Positions 6,303-13,976 of a stretch of 23,161 bases of DNA are shown piece after piece (position 1 is the first letter of the stretch; the number at the start of each line of letters is the position of its first letter). The stretch is from Gammaproteobacteria bacterium (GTDB lineage: Bacteria; Pseudomonadota; Gammaproteobacteria; JAABTG01), in the NCBI GenBank assembly GCA_030066245.1, contig JASJBY010000020.1:1-23161 (forward strand), read 5' to 3'. The notes beneath the pieces were generated by a model. It saw nothing but the letters and a program-made list of their open reading frames with translations. It did not search any database and was not told the DNA's origin. The translations under genes and the position numbers were made by a program.

Positions 6303-8088
6303 GACGGTTACACCCAACGGCTTCAGCCTCGACAACAGCGGCAAGCGGGTGGTGGTCGATCCCATCACCCGCATCGAAGGCCACCTTCGCATAGAGGTTA
6401 ACGTCGACGAGAACAACGTGATTCGCAATGCCGTGTCCACGGGCAACATGTGGCGCGGCCTGGAGGTGATCCTGCAGGGCCGGGACCCGCGGGATGCTTG
6501 GGCGTTCGTGGAGCGGATCTGCGGGGTTTGCACGGGCGTGCACGCCCTGGCTTCGGTACGGTCGGTGGAAGACGCCCTCGGAATCGAGATCCCGGAGAAC
6601 GCCAACACCATCCGCAACCTGATGATGCTGGCCCAGTACACCCAGGATCACCTGGTGCACTTCTACCATCTGCACGCGCTCGACTGGGTAGATGTGGTGA
6701 GCGCCCTCAAGGCCGATCCCAAGGCCACTTCGGAGCTGCAGAAAAGCATCTCCCCCTGGCCCAAGTCCTCCCCGGCCTACTTCCGCGATGTCAGGAATCG
6801 CATCCAGGCCTTCGTGGAGTCCGGTCAGCTTGGACCCTTCGCGAACGCCTACTGGGGCAGCCCGGCCTACAAGCTGCCGCCGGAAGCCAATCTCATGGCG
6901 GTGACCCACTACCTGGAGGCCCTGGACTTCCAGAAGGACATCGTCAAGATCCATACCATCTTTGGCGGCCGGAACCCGCACCCCAACTGGCTGGTGGGGG
7001 GTGTTCCCGCCTCGCTCAACGTCAACGAGACCGGTGCCACGGGCGCCATCAACATGGTGTGGCTCAACATGGTCTCCGACATCATCGACCGCTCCATCGC
7101 CTTCGTAGACCAGGTCTACCTCCCGGACCTGAAGGCCATAGCCTCGTTCTACAAGGACTGGCTGTACGGCGGCGGCCTGTCCAGCAAGAACGTGCTGGCC
7201 TACGGGGAATTCCCGGACCGAGCCAACGACTGGTCCGATGACAACCTGGGCTTTCCGAGCGGTGCCATCGTCAACGGCGATCTGGGTAATGTCCAGGAGG
7301 TGGATCCGGACGATGTGGAGCAGATCAAGGAGTTCGTGGATCACTCCTGGTACAAGTATCCGGACGGCGCCACGGGACTGCACCCCTACGACGGCATAAC
7401 GGAATCCAACTTCGAGCTGGGCCCCAACACCAAGGGCACCAGAACCGCTATCGAGAACCTGGACGAAGCCGGCAAATACTCCTGGCTGAAGACGCCCCGC
7501 TGGCGCGGCCATGCCATGGAAGTGGGGCCCCTGGCGCGCTACCTGGTCGCCTATGCCCGCGGCCGGGAAGACGTGAAGGCCCAGGTGGACGGCCTCCTGA
7601 GCGAGCTGGGGGTGCCCCTGGACGCGCTGTTCTCCACCCTGGGACGAACCGCGGCCCGGGGACTGGAAGCCTCATGGGCTGCCCACCGGATGCGCGAAGA
7701 GCAAGACAAGCTCATGGCCGCCATCAAGGCCGGTGACACCTCCACGGCCAACATGGACATGTGGGAGCCGAGCACATGGCCCAAAGAGGCCAAGGGTGTG
7801 GGCCGGGTCGAGGCGCCGCGCGGCGCCCTCGGACACTGGATACGCATCAAGGACACCCGTATCGACAATTACCAGGCGATTGTGCCCAGCACCTGGAATG
7901 CCGGACCAAGGGGCCCGGATGGCAACATCGGCGCCTACGAGGCTGCGCTTCTGAATACCCCCATGGCGGACCCCAGCCAGCCTTTGGAGATCCTGCGGAC
8001 CATCCACAGCTTCGACCCGTGCCTGGCCTGCGCCTCGCACATCATCGGACCGGACGGTCAGGAGCTCGCAGCAATCAAGGTGAGGTAG
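6295..8088 (+). CDS. hupL: Uptake [NiFe] hydrogenase large subunit
   Basis: A 597-residue catalytic subunit that splits H2 at the NiFe(CN)2CO site. The N-terminal nickel motif R-I-C-G-V-C-T-G-V-H supplies C76 and C79, and the C-terminal D-P-C-L-A-C-A-S-H supplies C576 and C579, the same numbering as E. coli HyaB. A 15-residue tail after H582 is the peptide expected to be removed by the HupD endopeptidase after nickel insertion. The L0 motif (D-P-I-T-R-I-E-G-H) is near the start. It has no signal and would be exported with HupS by the Tat system. The gene starts inside the end of hupS, giving tight translational coupling and equal subunit production. Confidence 0.97.
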   Translation: MSKTVTPNGFSLDNSGKRVVVDPITRIEGHLRIEVNVDENNVIRNAVSTGNMWRGLEVILQGRDPRDAWAFVERICGVCTGVHALASVRSVEDALGIEIPENANTIRNLMMLAQYTQDHLVHFYHLHALDWVDVVSALKADPKATSELQKSISPWPKSSPAYFRDVRNRIQAFVESGQLGPFANAYWGSPAYKLPPEANLMAVTHYLEALDFQKDIVKIHTIFGGRNPHPNWLVGGVPASLNVNETGATGAINMVWLNMVSDIIDRSIAFVDQVYLPDLKAIASFYKDWLYGGGLSSKNVLAYGEFPDRANDWSDDNLGFPSGAIVNGDLGNVQEVDPDDVEQIKEFVDHSWYKYPDGATGLHPYDGITESNFELGPNTKGTRTAIENLDEAGKYSWLKTPRWRGHAMEVGPLARYLVAYARGREDVKAQVDGLLSELGVPLDALFSTLGRTAARGLEASWAAHRMREEQDKLMAAIKAGDTSTANMDMWEPSTWPKEAKGVGRVEAPRGALGHWIRIKDTRIDNYQAIVPSTWNAGPRGPDGNIGAYEAALLNTPMADPSQPLEILRTIHSFDPCLACASHIIGPDGQELAAIKVR

Positions 8089-8096
8089 GTTCTTTG

Positions 8097-8262
8097 TAGG
8101 CCTTAGGTCGTAGGTCGTAGATTCGGAGGTCGAGGGGAAGACGTGGAAGGTCAACGCTAGCGAGATGAGGTGTGTCGGGGCAGGCCAGTGGAGATGAAAG
8201 GCAGGCCTCGGCGAAACACTTCTTCACCCTACCTGCGACCTACTACCTACGACCTGAGGTCG
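8097..8262. repeat. Inverted heptanucleotide-repeat cassette between hupL and hupC
   Basis: Left arm, 8097-8124: consecutive heptamers TAGGCCT, TAGGTCG, TAGGTCG, TAGATTC. Right arm, 8229-8256: CTACCTG, CGACCTA, CTACCTA, CGACCTG, followed by AGGTCG. The right arm is an imperfect reverse complement of the left, so the 166-bp cassette could fold into a long hairpin around a core of about 104 bases with no convincing gene. The 199-bp gap between hupL and hupC holds nothing else recognised except the hupC ribosome site. Confidence 0.75.
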
Positions 8263-8287
8263 AAGACCGCCTCAAGGAGACAACATC

Positions 8288-8998
8288 ATGCAAGACACAG
8301 TCGCGGCGACCGAAGAGCACAAGCCCGAGAGGCTGAAGCCCATTTATGTCTTCGAAGCGCCGGTGCGTTTCTGGCACTGGATCCATGGGTTGAGCATCCT
8401 GGTGCTCGCCGTTACCGGCTACCTGATCGCCGAGCCGCTGCCGTCCCCCATCGGCGAGGCAAGCGACCGATTCCTGATGGGCAACATCCGTTACATCCAT
8501 TTCGTGGCGGGTTATGTTTTCGCCATCGCCTTCGTTGTGCGCGTCTACTGGGCTTTCGTCGGCAACACCTACGCTCGCGAGCTGTTCATCGTGCCCATCT
8601 GGCGTCCGAGCTGGTGGAAACAACTCTGGTACGAGATAAAGTTCTACAGCTTTCTCACCAAGGAGCTGCACAAGGAAACGGGACACAATCCCCTGGCTCA
8701 GGCGGCCATGTTCGTCTTCAACGTGCTCATGGGCCTGTTCATGATAGTCACCGGCTTCGCCCTCTACGCCGAAGGACTGGGCCAGGGCAGCTGGGCGGAC
8801 CAGCTGTTCGGCTGGATAAACCCGATCCTGGGCAGCAGCAAGGACGTGCAGTTCTGGCACAACGTGGGCATGTGGCTGATCCTGGTGTTCGTTGTCATAC
8901 ACATTTACATGGCAATCCGGGCCGACATCATCTCCCGCCAGAGCAGCATCAGCACGATTTTCGGCGGCTGGCGCTACTACAAGGATGACAGGCCGTGA
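8288..8998 (+). CDS. hupC: Hydrogenase b-type cytochrome subunit
   Basis: A 236-residue membrane cytochrome (HyaC/HoxZ family) that anchors HupSL and passes electrons from H2 to quinone. Four transmembrane segments are visible, near residues 30-50, 62-88, 135-158 and 198-220. Histidines suited to two b haems occur in F-W-H-W-I-H-G (segment 1), R-Y-I-H-F (segment 2), and F-W-H-N and V-I-H-I-Y (segment 4). The start ATG is preceded by AAGGAGA at good spacing. Unlike the tightly spaced genes around it, it is separated from hupL and hupD by heptamer-repeat cassettes. This could separate the expression levels of the structural, cytochrome and maturation genes. Confidence 0.95.
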   Translation: MQDTVAATEEHKPERLKPIYVFEAPVRFWHWIHGLSILVLAVTGYLIAEPLPSPIGEASDRFLMGNIRYIHFVAGYVFAIAFVVRVYWAFVGNTYARELFIVPIWRPSWWKQLWYEIKFYSFLTKELHKETGHNPLAQAAMFVFNVLMGLFMIVTGFALYAEGLGQGSWADQLFGWINPILGSSKDVQFWHNVGMWLILVFVVIHIYMAIRADIISRQSSISTIFGGWRYYKDDRP

Positions 8999-9074
8999 GG
9001 GGAAGGTCGGGGGAGGTTGGTTGACGATCCGAGGCGCTCATACCTGTGGAGCGTTGCGAAGGCGCGGGGGACTG

Positions 9075-9274
9075 TAGATGGTAGACGGTAGATAGTAGAT
9101 GGGGACCGGACGCCGACCGACGTGCCATCCCTTCGCACCATGGACTTAATCGATCCACATCAACTGGTTCGCCAGGGCACGTGAAGGACATCGCGTGCCT
9201 ATTTGTATCCGGAGCACTCTTATCCCCATCTACCGCCTACCATCTACCGTCTACCATTTACCGTCTACCGTCTA
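9075..9274. repeat. Inverted heptanucleotide-repeat cassette between hupC and hupD
   Basis: Left arm, 9075-9102: TAGATGG, TAGACGG, TAGATAG, TAGATGG. Right arm, 9226-9274: seven units, CCATCTA, CCGCCTA, CCATCTA, CCGTCTA, CCATTTA, CCGTCTA, CCGTCTA. These are reverse complements of the left-arm unit. Inside the arms lies a perfect 7-bp inverted pair, ACGTGCC (9120-9126) and GGCACGT (9176-9182), so the 200-bp cassette is palindromic at two scales. It occupies most of the 317-bp gap between hupC and hupD, where no gene was recognised. The open frame of hupD extends back through the right arm, but the repeat-encoded residues are not protein-like. Confidence 0.8.
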
Positions 9275-9315
9275 CTCCCCTAAACACTACCGCCGCCCCA
9301 CGATACGCCACACCC

Positions 9316-9912
9316 ATGCCTCCTGATCCCCCCCCCATAGACGTGCTCGTGCTCGGCATCGGCAACGTTCTGTGGGCCGACGAAGGGTTTGGTGTACGCG
9401 CCGTTGAGGCCCTGCACGCCGCATACCGCTTTCCGTCAGGCGTCCGGATCATGGACGGCGGCACCCAGGGCATGTTTCTGCTGCCCTATGTGCAGCAGGC
9501 AGCCCGCCTGCTGGTGTTCGACGCCATCGACTTCGGGCTGGCGCCCGGCGAGATGCGGCTGATTCGCAACCATGATGTGCCCCGCTACATGGGGGCGAAG
9601 AAAGTCAGCATGCACCAGACCGGCTTTCAGGAGGTGCTGGCCTCCGCCAGCCTGACCGGCCAGTATCCGGCTGAGCTGGCACTGATTGGGGTCCAGCCCG
9701 TGGAGCTCGACGATTACGGGGGCAGCTTGCGGCCCGCGGTCAAGAGCCGCCTCCCAGACGCCATTCGGATCGGCCTAGAGGTATTGAGCGACTGGGGTGT
9801 CCAGGCACGGGAACGTGGCGCGGCTCCGGGAGGCGACGACAGAATCGGGCCCCCAGAGCTGGACCTGGGGAACTATGAGCGCACCGACTCGCCCCCTGCG
9901 GCTTCGGATTGA
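9316..9912 (+). CDS. hupD: Hydrogenase maturation endopeptidase
   Basis: A 198-residue protease of the HyaD/HybD/HoxM family. It removes the C-terminal tail of HupL after nickel insertion. The family motif G-I-G-N-V-L-W-A-D-E-G-F-G starts at residue 14. The three nickel-sensing ligands of HybD correspond to E23, D69 and H100, all present. ATG 9316 gives the normal family length and a start just before the conserved beta strand. The frame is open upstream to 9181, but that part is mainly translated heptamer repeat. The last 40 residues are longer and more variable than in HybD. Confidence 0.93.
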   Translation: MPPDPPPIDVLVLGIGNVLWADEGFGVRAVEALHAAYRFPSGVRIMDGGTQGMFLLPYVQQAARLLVFDAIDFGLAPGEMRLIRNHDVPRYMGAKKVSMHQTGFQEVLASASLTGQYPAELALIGVQPVELDDYGGSLRPAVKSRLPDAIRIGLEVLSDWGVQARERGAAPGGDDRIGPPELDLGNYERTDSPPAASD

Positions 9913-9945
9913 GCCGCAGGCCTTTCCCGGCAAGCCAGACAAGCC

Positions 9946-10356
9946 ATGAGTTCGCCACTGATACAGCGCCTGTTTGAAGATTACCGCTACCCTGAGATCG
10001 ACGCGGACAATCTGCATGAGTTCGTGGTCGGCCCCAACGTCTGTGTGCTCTTCTTCACCGGCGATCCCGCTCAGCACCGCGAGACCATCGACGTGGCTGT
10101 CATACTCCCGGAGCTCGTTAAAGCTTTCGAAGGACAGCTACGGGCCGGCGTCGTAGCCCGCACCGCGGAGAAGGAGCTGCAGGCCCGCTACGGTTTCAGG
10201 CGTTGGCCAGCCCTGGTCTTCGTCCGCGAGGAGGGCTACTTGGGAACCATCACGGGGGTCCAGAACTGGCCGGAGTATCTGCGTGAAATTCAGGCGCTGC
10301 TTGCTGCCGAACCTCGCGAGCCGCCCGGCTTCGGCGTGCCTGGCGGGGCCGACTAG
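9946..10356 (+). CDS. hupG: Hydrogenase assembly protein of the HyaE/HupG/HoxO family
   Basis: A 136-residue thioredoxin-fold chaperone without a C-x-x-C active site, as is normal for the family. Recognisable parts are the strand V-C-V-L-F-F-T-G-D-P near residue 33 and the R-W-P-A-L-V-F-V-R segment near residue 87. HyaE/HoxO bind the small-subunit precursor and are thought to protect it or act in Tat quality control and cluster assembly, especially in oxygen-tolerant hydrogenases. It follows hupD by 33 bases, as in the hya and hox operons. Confidence 0.88.
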   Translation: MSSPLIQRLFEDYRYPEIDADNLHEFVVGPNVCVLFFTGDPAQHRETIDVAVILPELVKAFEGQLRAGVVARTAEKELQARYGFRRWPALVFVREEGYLGTITGVQNWPEYLREIQALLAAEPREPPGFGVPGGAD

Positions 10357-10409
10357 GTGCGGGCCCGTGGGCACTCGCAGCGGCGCCCGACACTGCGGCC
10401 CGCTTCCAC

Positions 10410-10450
10410 CCGGCGGATCCCCATCCGCCGGCGGCAGCAAGCGCTGCCGC
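10410..10450 (+). repeat. Two adjoining strong hairpins between hupG and hupH
   Basis: The first hairpin has a 9-bp perfect stem with a CCCC loop (10410-10431). The second has an 8-bp perfect stem with an AAGC loop (10431-10450). They share one base. No T-run follows, so they do not look like an intrinsic terminator; they could stabilise or attenuate the operon mRNA. The 147-bp gap shows nothing else clear apart from the start region of hupH. Confidence 0.5.
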
Positions 10451-10503
10451 GGGCCGGTGAGCCTTGCCGGGCATCCTGACCGTAATCTCGTGGAGATACC
10501 CAT

Positions 10504-11373
10504 ATGGGACTGAAAGATATTCCTGTGGTGGGCATTGGTCCGGGCAGTCAGCCCGGGGAAGAAGACGGCGCCCAGCTGGATTACATTGACATGCCCCGGG
10601 AGATGGGCGGCTACCAGCGTCCCATCCTGCCCGAGGCCGACGAGATCCGGCACCTGAGCGGAGCGCTGCAAACCGTCGAGTGGCTGGAGAGCACCCTGGA
10701 CGGATACCGGCCCGGGGACGGGCCGGCGGCGGCCGATATATCCGGACTCGACGAACAGAGCAGAGATATGGTCAACCAGATCCTGGGAGAGGGCGAGGTG
10801 AGCATCCAGTACGCGGGCGCCTTCCGTGCCCGCATCCAGGAATCGGTGCTCGCGGGCGTCTGGCGCGTCTTCTACCTGGACGAAGGGGGCCAACCGTTCC
10901 GCGACGTTATCGAGGTGTGTGACATTCCCATACTGGCCCGGCTTACCGGCAAGAGCGACAAACGCACCGTGCCGGATCTGTCGAAGGTGCGCCCGCCGCC
11001 GGAGGTGATGAACGCCCTGCCCATACTGACGGAGATTGCAGATCGCCTGGAGCACCGCCAGCCCGGCGACAAAGCCCATGTCATCAACCTGACGCTGCTG
11101 CCCCTCTCCCCCGAGGACACCGCTTTCCTGGACCAGGCGCTCGGCGAGGGACCGCTGAGCATGCTGTCGCGGGGCTACGGCGATTGCGCCATCACAAGCA
11201 CCGGCATACCGGACGTGTGGTGGGTTCGCTACTTCAACTCCACGGGCAAGCTCATCCTGAACACCCTGGAGATAGTCGAGGTACCCATCGTTGCCTGTGC
11301 CGCACCGGAAGACCTGCAGGCTTCCGCCGAGCGTTTCAAGGACCTCCTGGAGCCTTACCGGGACATGCTGTGA
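10504..11373 (+). CDS. hupH: Hydrogenase expression/assembly protein of the HyaF/HupH/HoxQ family
   Basis: A 289-residue cytoplasmic protein with the two-part layout of the HupH family. The repeated element is I-L-G-E-G-E-V-S-I in the first half (near residue 97) and A-L-G-E-G-P-L-S-M in the second (near residue 213). HyaF/HoxQ act with HyaE/HoxO on the hydrogenase small subunit, supporting Fe-S cluster assembly and quality control before Tat export. It starts with a clear ATG at 10504 after GTGGAGA. The stop overlaps the GTG of hupI by four bases. Confidence 0.9.
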   Translation: MGLKDIPVVGIGPGSQPGEEDGAQLDYIDMPREMGGYQRPILPEADEIRHLSGALQTVEWLESTLDGYRPGDGPAAADISGLDEQSRDMVNQILGEGEVSIQYAGAFRARIQESVLAGVWRVFYLDEGGQPFRDVIEVCDIPILARLTGKSDKRTVPDLSKVRPPPEVMNALPILTEIADRLEHRQPGDKAHVINLTLLPLSPEDTAFLDQALGEGPLSMLSRGYGDCAITSTGIPDVWWVRYFNSTGKLILNTLEIVEVPIVACAAPEDLQASAERFKDLLEPYRDML

Positions 11374-11582
11374 GCGAGGCGCCCGAGGATATCCGTGAGG
11401 ATCCCAGGCTACGGGACGGCACCCGGCTGGAATGTCGCATTTGCTGGTACGTCTACGATCCGGCCGCGGGAGACGAGGTGGAGCAGATCCCGCCAGGGAC
11501 GCCCTTCTCTGCCCTGCCCGACCACTGGCGCTGCCCCCAGTGCGACGCAGCCCTGTCCATGTTCCTGGTCCTGGAGGACTGA
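11370..11582 (+). CDS. hupI: Rubredoxin of the hydrogenase operon
   Basis: A 70-residue rubredoxin (HupI/HoxR family). Both iron-binding knuckles are visible: C-R-I-C-W-Y near residue 22 and W-R-C-P-Q-C near residue 55. The start is inferred as GTG 11370, within GTGA that also ends hupH; this gives the usual short N-terminus and translational coupling. HoxR-type rubredoxins are needed for proper proximal cluster formation under aerobic growth, which fits the six-cysteine small subunit in the same operon. Confidence 0.92.
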   Translation: MSEAPEDIREDPRLRDGTRLECRICWYVYDPAAGDEVEQIPPGTPFSALPDHWRCPQCDAALSMFLVLED

Positions 11583-11603
11583 GCTCGCCGGTACCGAATA
11601 ACA

Positions 11604-12110
11604 GTGACACGCACCGCTAACCCCATGCAGCATACCGTCGTCAGCAAGCTCACGGCGACGTTCGGGCGCATCGCCTCAGAGCGCATGCGCGGGCTTCCGG
11701 TGACCAACGACGCGCTGCAGGTGGAGGCAGTGGGATTCCGACCATGGGACGGCCGCCTGGTGGGGGTGCTCATCGCCCCCTGGTTCATGAACCTGGTGGT
11801 CCTGCCCGGCAGGGACGGCGAGTGGGATGATCTGGCAGACGGAGCCAAGGTCACATGGGAACTGCCATCCGGTGAGTACGAGTTGACCGTCGCCCGTGTG
11901 GAACCGGTAGGTGTCTACCAGAGCTGCGCTCTGTTCTCCTCGGTTCTCGACTTCCGTGACCAGCACATGGCCCGCTCCATCGCGGAGACCGTGATGCAGG
12001 AGCTGTTCGTAAAGCGGGACGGAGCCCGTGGCGAAACGGCGCCGCAACGCGCGCTGCCGCAGGAGCGCCTGTCCCGACGCGGATTCCTGCGCGGGGAACG
12101 GGCACGATAA
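11604..12110 (+). CDS. hupJ: Hydrogenase assembly chaperone, HybE/HupJ/HoxT family
   Basis: A 168-residue protein with the HybE-family core: R-M-x-G-L-P-V-x-N near residue 28, then G-V-L-I-A-P-W-F-M-N-L-V-V-L-P near residue 54. HybE-family proteins bind the Tat-dependent small-subunit precursor and coordinate its assembly with the large subunit. The start is uncertain: GTG 11604 is 21 bases after the hupI stop, while ATG 11625 is in frame with no better ribosome site. The C-terminus is basic (R-R-G-F-L-R-G-E-R-A-R). It is the last gene of the hup run, followed by a 368-bp gap. Confidence 0.88.
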   Translation: MTRTANPMQHTVVSKLTATFGRIASERMRGLPVTNDALQVEAVGFRPWDGRLVGVLIAPWFMNLVVLPGRDGEWDDLADGAKVTWELPSGEYELTVARVEPVGVYQSCALFSSVLDFRDQHMARSIAETVMQELFVKRDGARGETAPQRALPQERLSRRGFLRGERAR

Positions 12111-12282
12111 CGCCATGCCAGTCAGCGGCTGCGGGATCCTGCAAAGCGTTCTTGCGCCGGGCTCAGAGTGAACCCGTGACCGTGGAGAGACAGCACCCTG
12201 ACCGGATTGCAAACTCGCCTGAGCGTCCTGACTGTAACCGTCACCCCCTTCGCGCGGGTAGATGTAATGACGCGGGATCGGA

Positions 12283-12434
12283 ACTAAACTAGGGGCCATC
12301 CACAAACTCCCTCTCCCTTGAGGGAGAGGGCTGGGGAGAGGTTGATAACGCTATGAATCTTGGCCCCCTCTCCCTGACCCTCTCGCCCGTTGGGGGGAGA
12401 GGGAACTGTGCATTTGGATGGGCACTAAACTAGG
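12283..12434. mobile_element. MITE-like palindromic element with flanking direct repeats
   Basis: A 130-bp segment (12294-12423) is flanked by an identical 11-bp sequence, ACTAAACTAGG, at 12283-12293 and 12424-12434. Its ends carry inverted CCATCCA (12296-12302) and TGGATGG (12415-12421). Two strong hairpins lie inside, each with CCCTCTCCC pairing to GGGAGAGGG: 12309-12330 and 12366-12403. It has no coding capacity. It lies in the 368-bp gap between hupJ and hypC and might act as a bidirectional mRNA end or be a fossil insertion. The rest of the gap (12111-12282) shows no gene. Confidence 0.6.
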
Positions 12435-12478
12435 CGCGCCCCAGCGCGGACAGGGTCGCTCTCCCGGGAGATTTGAGT

Positions 12479-12724
12479 ATGTGTCTCGGCATTCCCATGA
12501 AGGTCCTCCAGATCGACGGATTCAACGCCCGCTGTGAAGCCAAGGGCGTGGAGCGGGAGGTGAGCCTGTTCATGCTCCAGGACGAGGAAGTGAAACCGGG
12601 CGACTACGTCATGATTCACGTAGGCTACGCCATCCAGAAGATGACGCCCCAGGAAGCCCGCTCCGCCTGGGAGATCTTCGACCAGATGCTGGCCGCGGAC
12701 GGGCCGCCCGACACCACCCTTTAG
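12479..12724 (+). CDS. hypC: Hydrogenase maturation chaperone HypC
   Basis: An 81-residue HypC. It starts M-C-L-G-I-P, and the cysteine at position 2 is the essential residue exposed after Met removal. This decides ATG 12479 over an in-frame TTG six bases upstream; GGGAG precedes it by eight bases. HypC binds HypD while the Fe(CN)2CO unit is built and delivers it to the large-subunit precursor. It is the first gene of the hyp group and the only HypC-type protein in the window, with no HupF/HoxL paralogue. Confidence 0.96.
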   Translation: MCLGIPMKVLQIDGFNARCEAKGVEREVSLFMLQDEEVKPGDYVMIHVGYAIQKMTPQEARSAWEIFDQMLAADGPPDTTL

Positions 12725-13084
12725 ATGCATGAGCTTTCGGTCTGCAACGCCTTACTCGAACAGGTGGAGAGCATCGCCAGGGACCACCACGCCGTGCGCG
12801 TGGATCGGATCGTCCTGCAGGTCGGGCCCCTGTCGGGGGTGGAGATCCCCTTGCTCAGACACGCGTATCCGCTCGCAGCAACGGGAACCGTAGCCGAAAA
12901 CGCGGAGCTCATCGTCGAGGCATTGCCCGTGAAAGTGAGATGCAGCCAGTGTGGAGCGGAGAGCGAGGTGGAGGCCAACCGGCTGTTGTGTGGCCGTTGC
13001 GGCGACTTTCGCACCAACCTGCTCAGCGGTGACGAGATGCTGCTTGCAAGCTTGGAACTGATCGAGAGCGCCGCTGGAGACTAG
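12725..13084 (+). CDS. hypA: Nickel insertion protein HypA
   Basis: A 119-residue HypA, a nickel metallochaperone acting with HypB. It begins M-H-E-L-S, with the nickel-binding H2, and has the structural zinc site C73-x2-C76 ... C89-x2-C92. The ATG directly follows the hypC stop codon with no gap, so its ribosome site lies within hypC and the two are translationally coupled. All key residues are intact. Confidence 0.96.
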   Translation: MHELSVCNALLEQVESIARDHHAVRVDRIVLQVGPLSGVEIPLLRHAYPLAATGTVAENAELIVEALPVKVRCSQCGAESEVEANRLLCGRCGDFRTNLLSGDEMLLASLELIESAAGD

Positions 13085-13109
13085 CCCGGATTTCTTAGGA
13101 GACAAACCC

Positions 13110-13976
13110 ATGTGTGACACCTGCGGCTGTAACATCACACCCGGCAACGAGCACCTGGTCTCGAATGACGGCAAGCTGGCCCGAACACCGGATGGGAAAA
13201 AGGCGGTAACTGTCCTGCGCAGCCTGCTCTCGGAGAACGACCGTCAGGCGATTCACAACCGCGGCCACTTCGACAAGCACCGGGTAATGGCCGTCAATCT
13301 GATGTCTTCACCCGGGGCAGGCAAGACCAGTCTTCTGGAGGCCACCATCACCGCCCTCGGCAGCGAGTTGCGCATCGGCGTGGTGGAAGGCGATCTGGAG
13401 ACCGAGAATGACGCCCAGCGCATCCGCGCCAAAGGCGTCCCGGCAGTCCAGATCTCCACCGGCAGCGCCTGTCACCTGGACGCCCACATGGTGCACGACG
13501 CCTTGCATAAGCTCGACCTGGCGTCTCTGGACATCCTGTTCATCGAGAACGTGGGCAACCTGGTCTGCCCGGCCAGCTTCGACCTGGGACAGCATCGCAA
13601 TGCCACCTTGCTGTCCGTGACCGAGGGTGACGACAAGCCGGCGAAGTATCCCGTCATCTTTCGTGCCGCGGACCTGGTGCTGTTGACCAAAATGGATCTG
13701 CTGCCGTTTCTGGACGACTTCGATCCCGGGCGGGCCGAAGAGCAGCTGCGCGGCCTGGCCAGCAAGGCGCCCCTGCACGCCGTCTCGGCCCGGCGGGAAG
13801 ACGGCATGGAGCCCTGGTTCGACTGGCTGCGCGCCGAGACCGAGGCGCTGCAGCGGCGCGTGGCGGCCGGCGAGACCCTGCGCCCCGCCGTGCAGCCGGA
13901 CGGCGCCCGCCTTCACGGCCTGGAACGTGAACCGGACGATCGGGCCACCGGCCACCTGATGGCCCCGAACCCCTGA
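13110..13976 (+). CDS. hypB: Hydrogenase nickel-incorporation GTPase HypB
   Basis: A 288-residue SIMIBI-class GTPase that supplies nickel to the HupL precursor. The N-terminal C-D-T-C-G-C motif (C2, C5, C7) is the high-affinity nickel site of the E. coli type. The P-loop S-S-P-G-A-G-K-T spans residues 66-73. The metal-binding G-S-A-C-H-L-D segment follows near 120, and T-K-M-D for guanine recognition is near 190. No histidine-rich stretch is present, so it is unlikely to store nickel. AGGAGA precedes the start. The C-terminal 35 residues are an extension beyond the usual fold. The stop and the hypD start overlap by one base. Confidence 0.96.
   Translation: MCDTCGCNITPGNEHLVSNDGKLARTPDGKKAVTVLRSLLSENDRQAIHNRGHFDKHRVMAVNLMSSPGAGKTSLLEATITALGSELRIGVVEGDLETENDAQRIRAKGVPAVQISTGSACHLDAHMVHDALHKLDLASLDILFIENVGNLVCPASFDLGQHRNATLLSVTEGDDKPAKYPVIFRAADLVLLTKMDLLPFLDDFDPGRAEEQLRGLASKAPLHAVSARREDGMEPWFDWLRAETEALQRRVAAGETLRPAVQPDGARLHGLEREPDDRATGHLMAPNP

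Noticed and set aside
5379..7512. Long open frames on the minus strand opposite hupS and hupL (about 420 and 450 codons)
   Set aside because: They are antisense to strongly conserved hydrogenase genes and encode low-complexity His/Val/Gly-rich sequence typical of frames opposite GC-rich genes.
9181..9315. Upstream extension of hupD starting near 9181
   Set aside because: It mainly translates the heptamer array, and the conserved protease fold begins right after ATG 9316.
12309..12403. Intrinsic terminator pair after hupJ
   Set aside because: The stems are strong but neither is followed by a T-run, and the pair fits better as parts of a repeat element with inverted ends.
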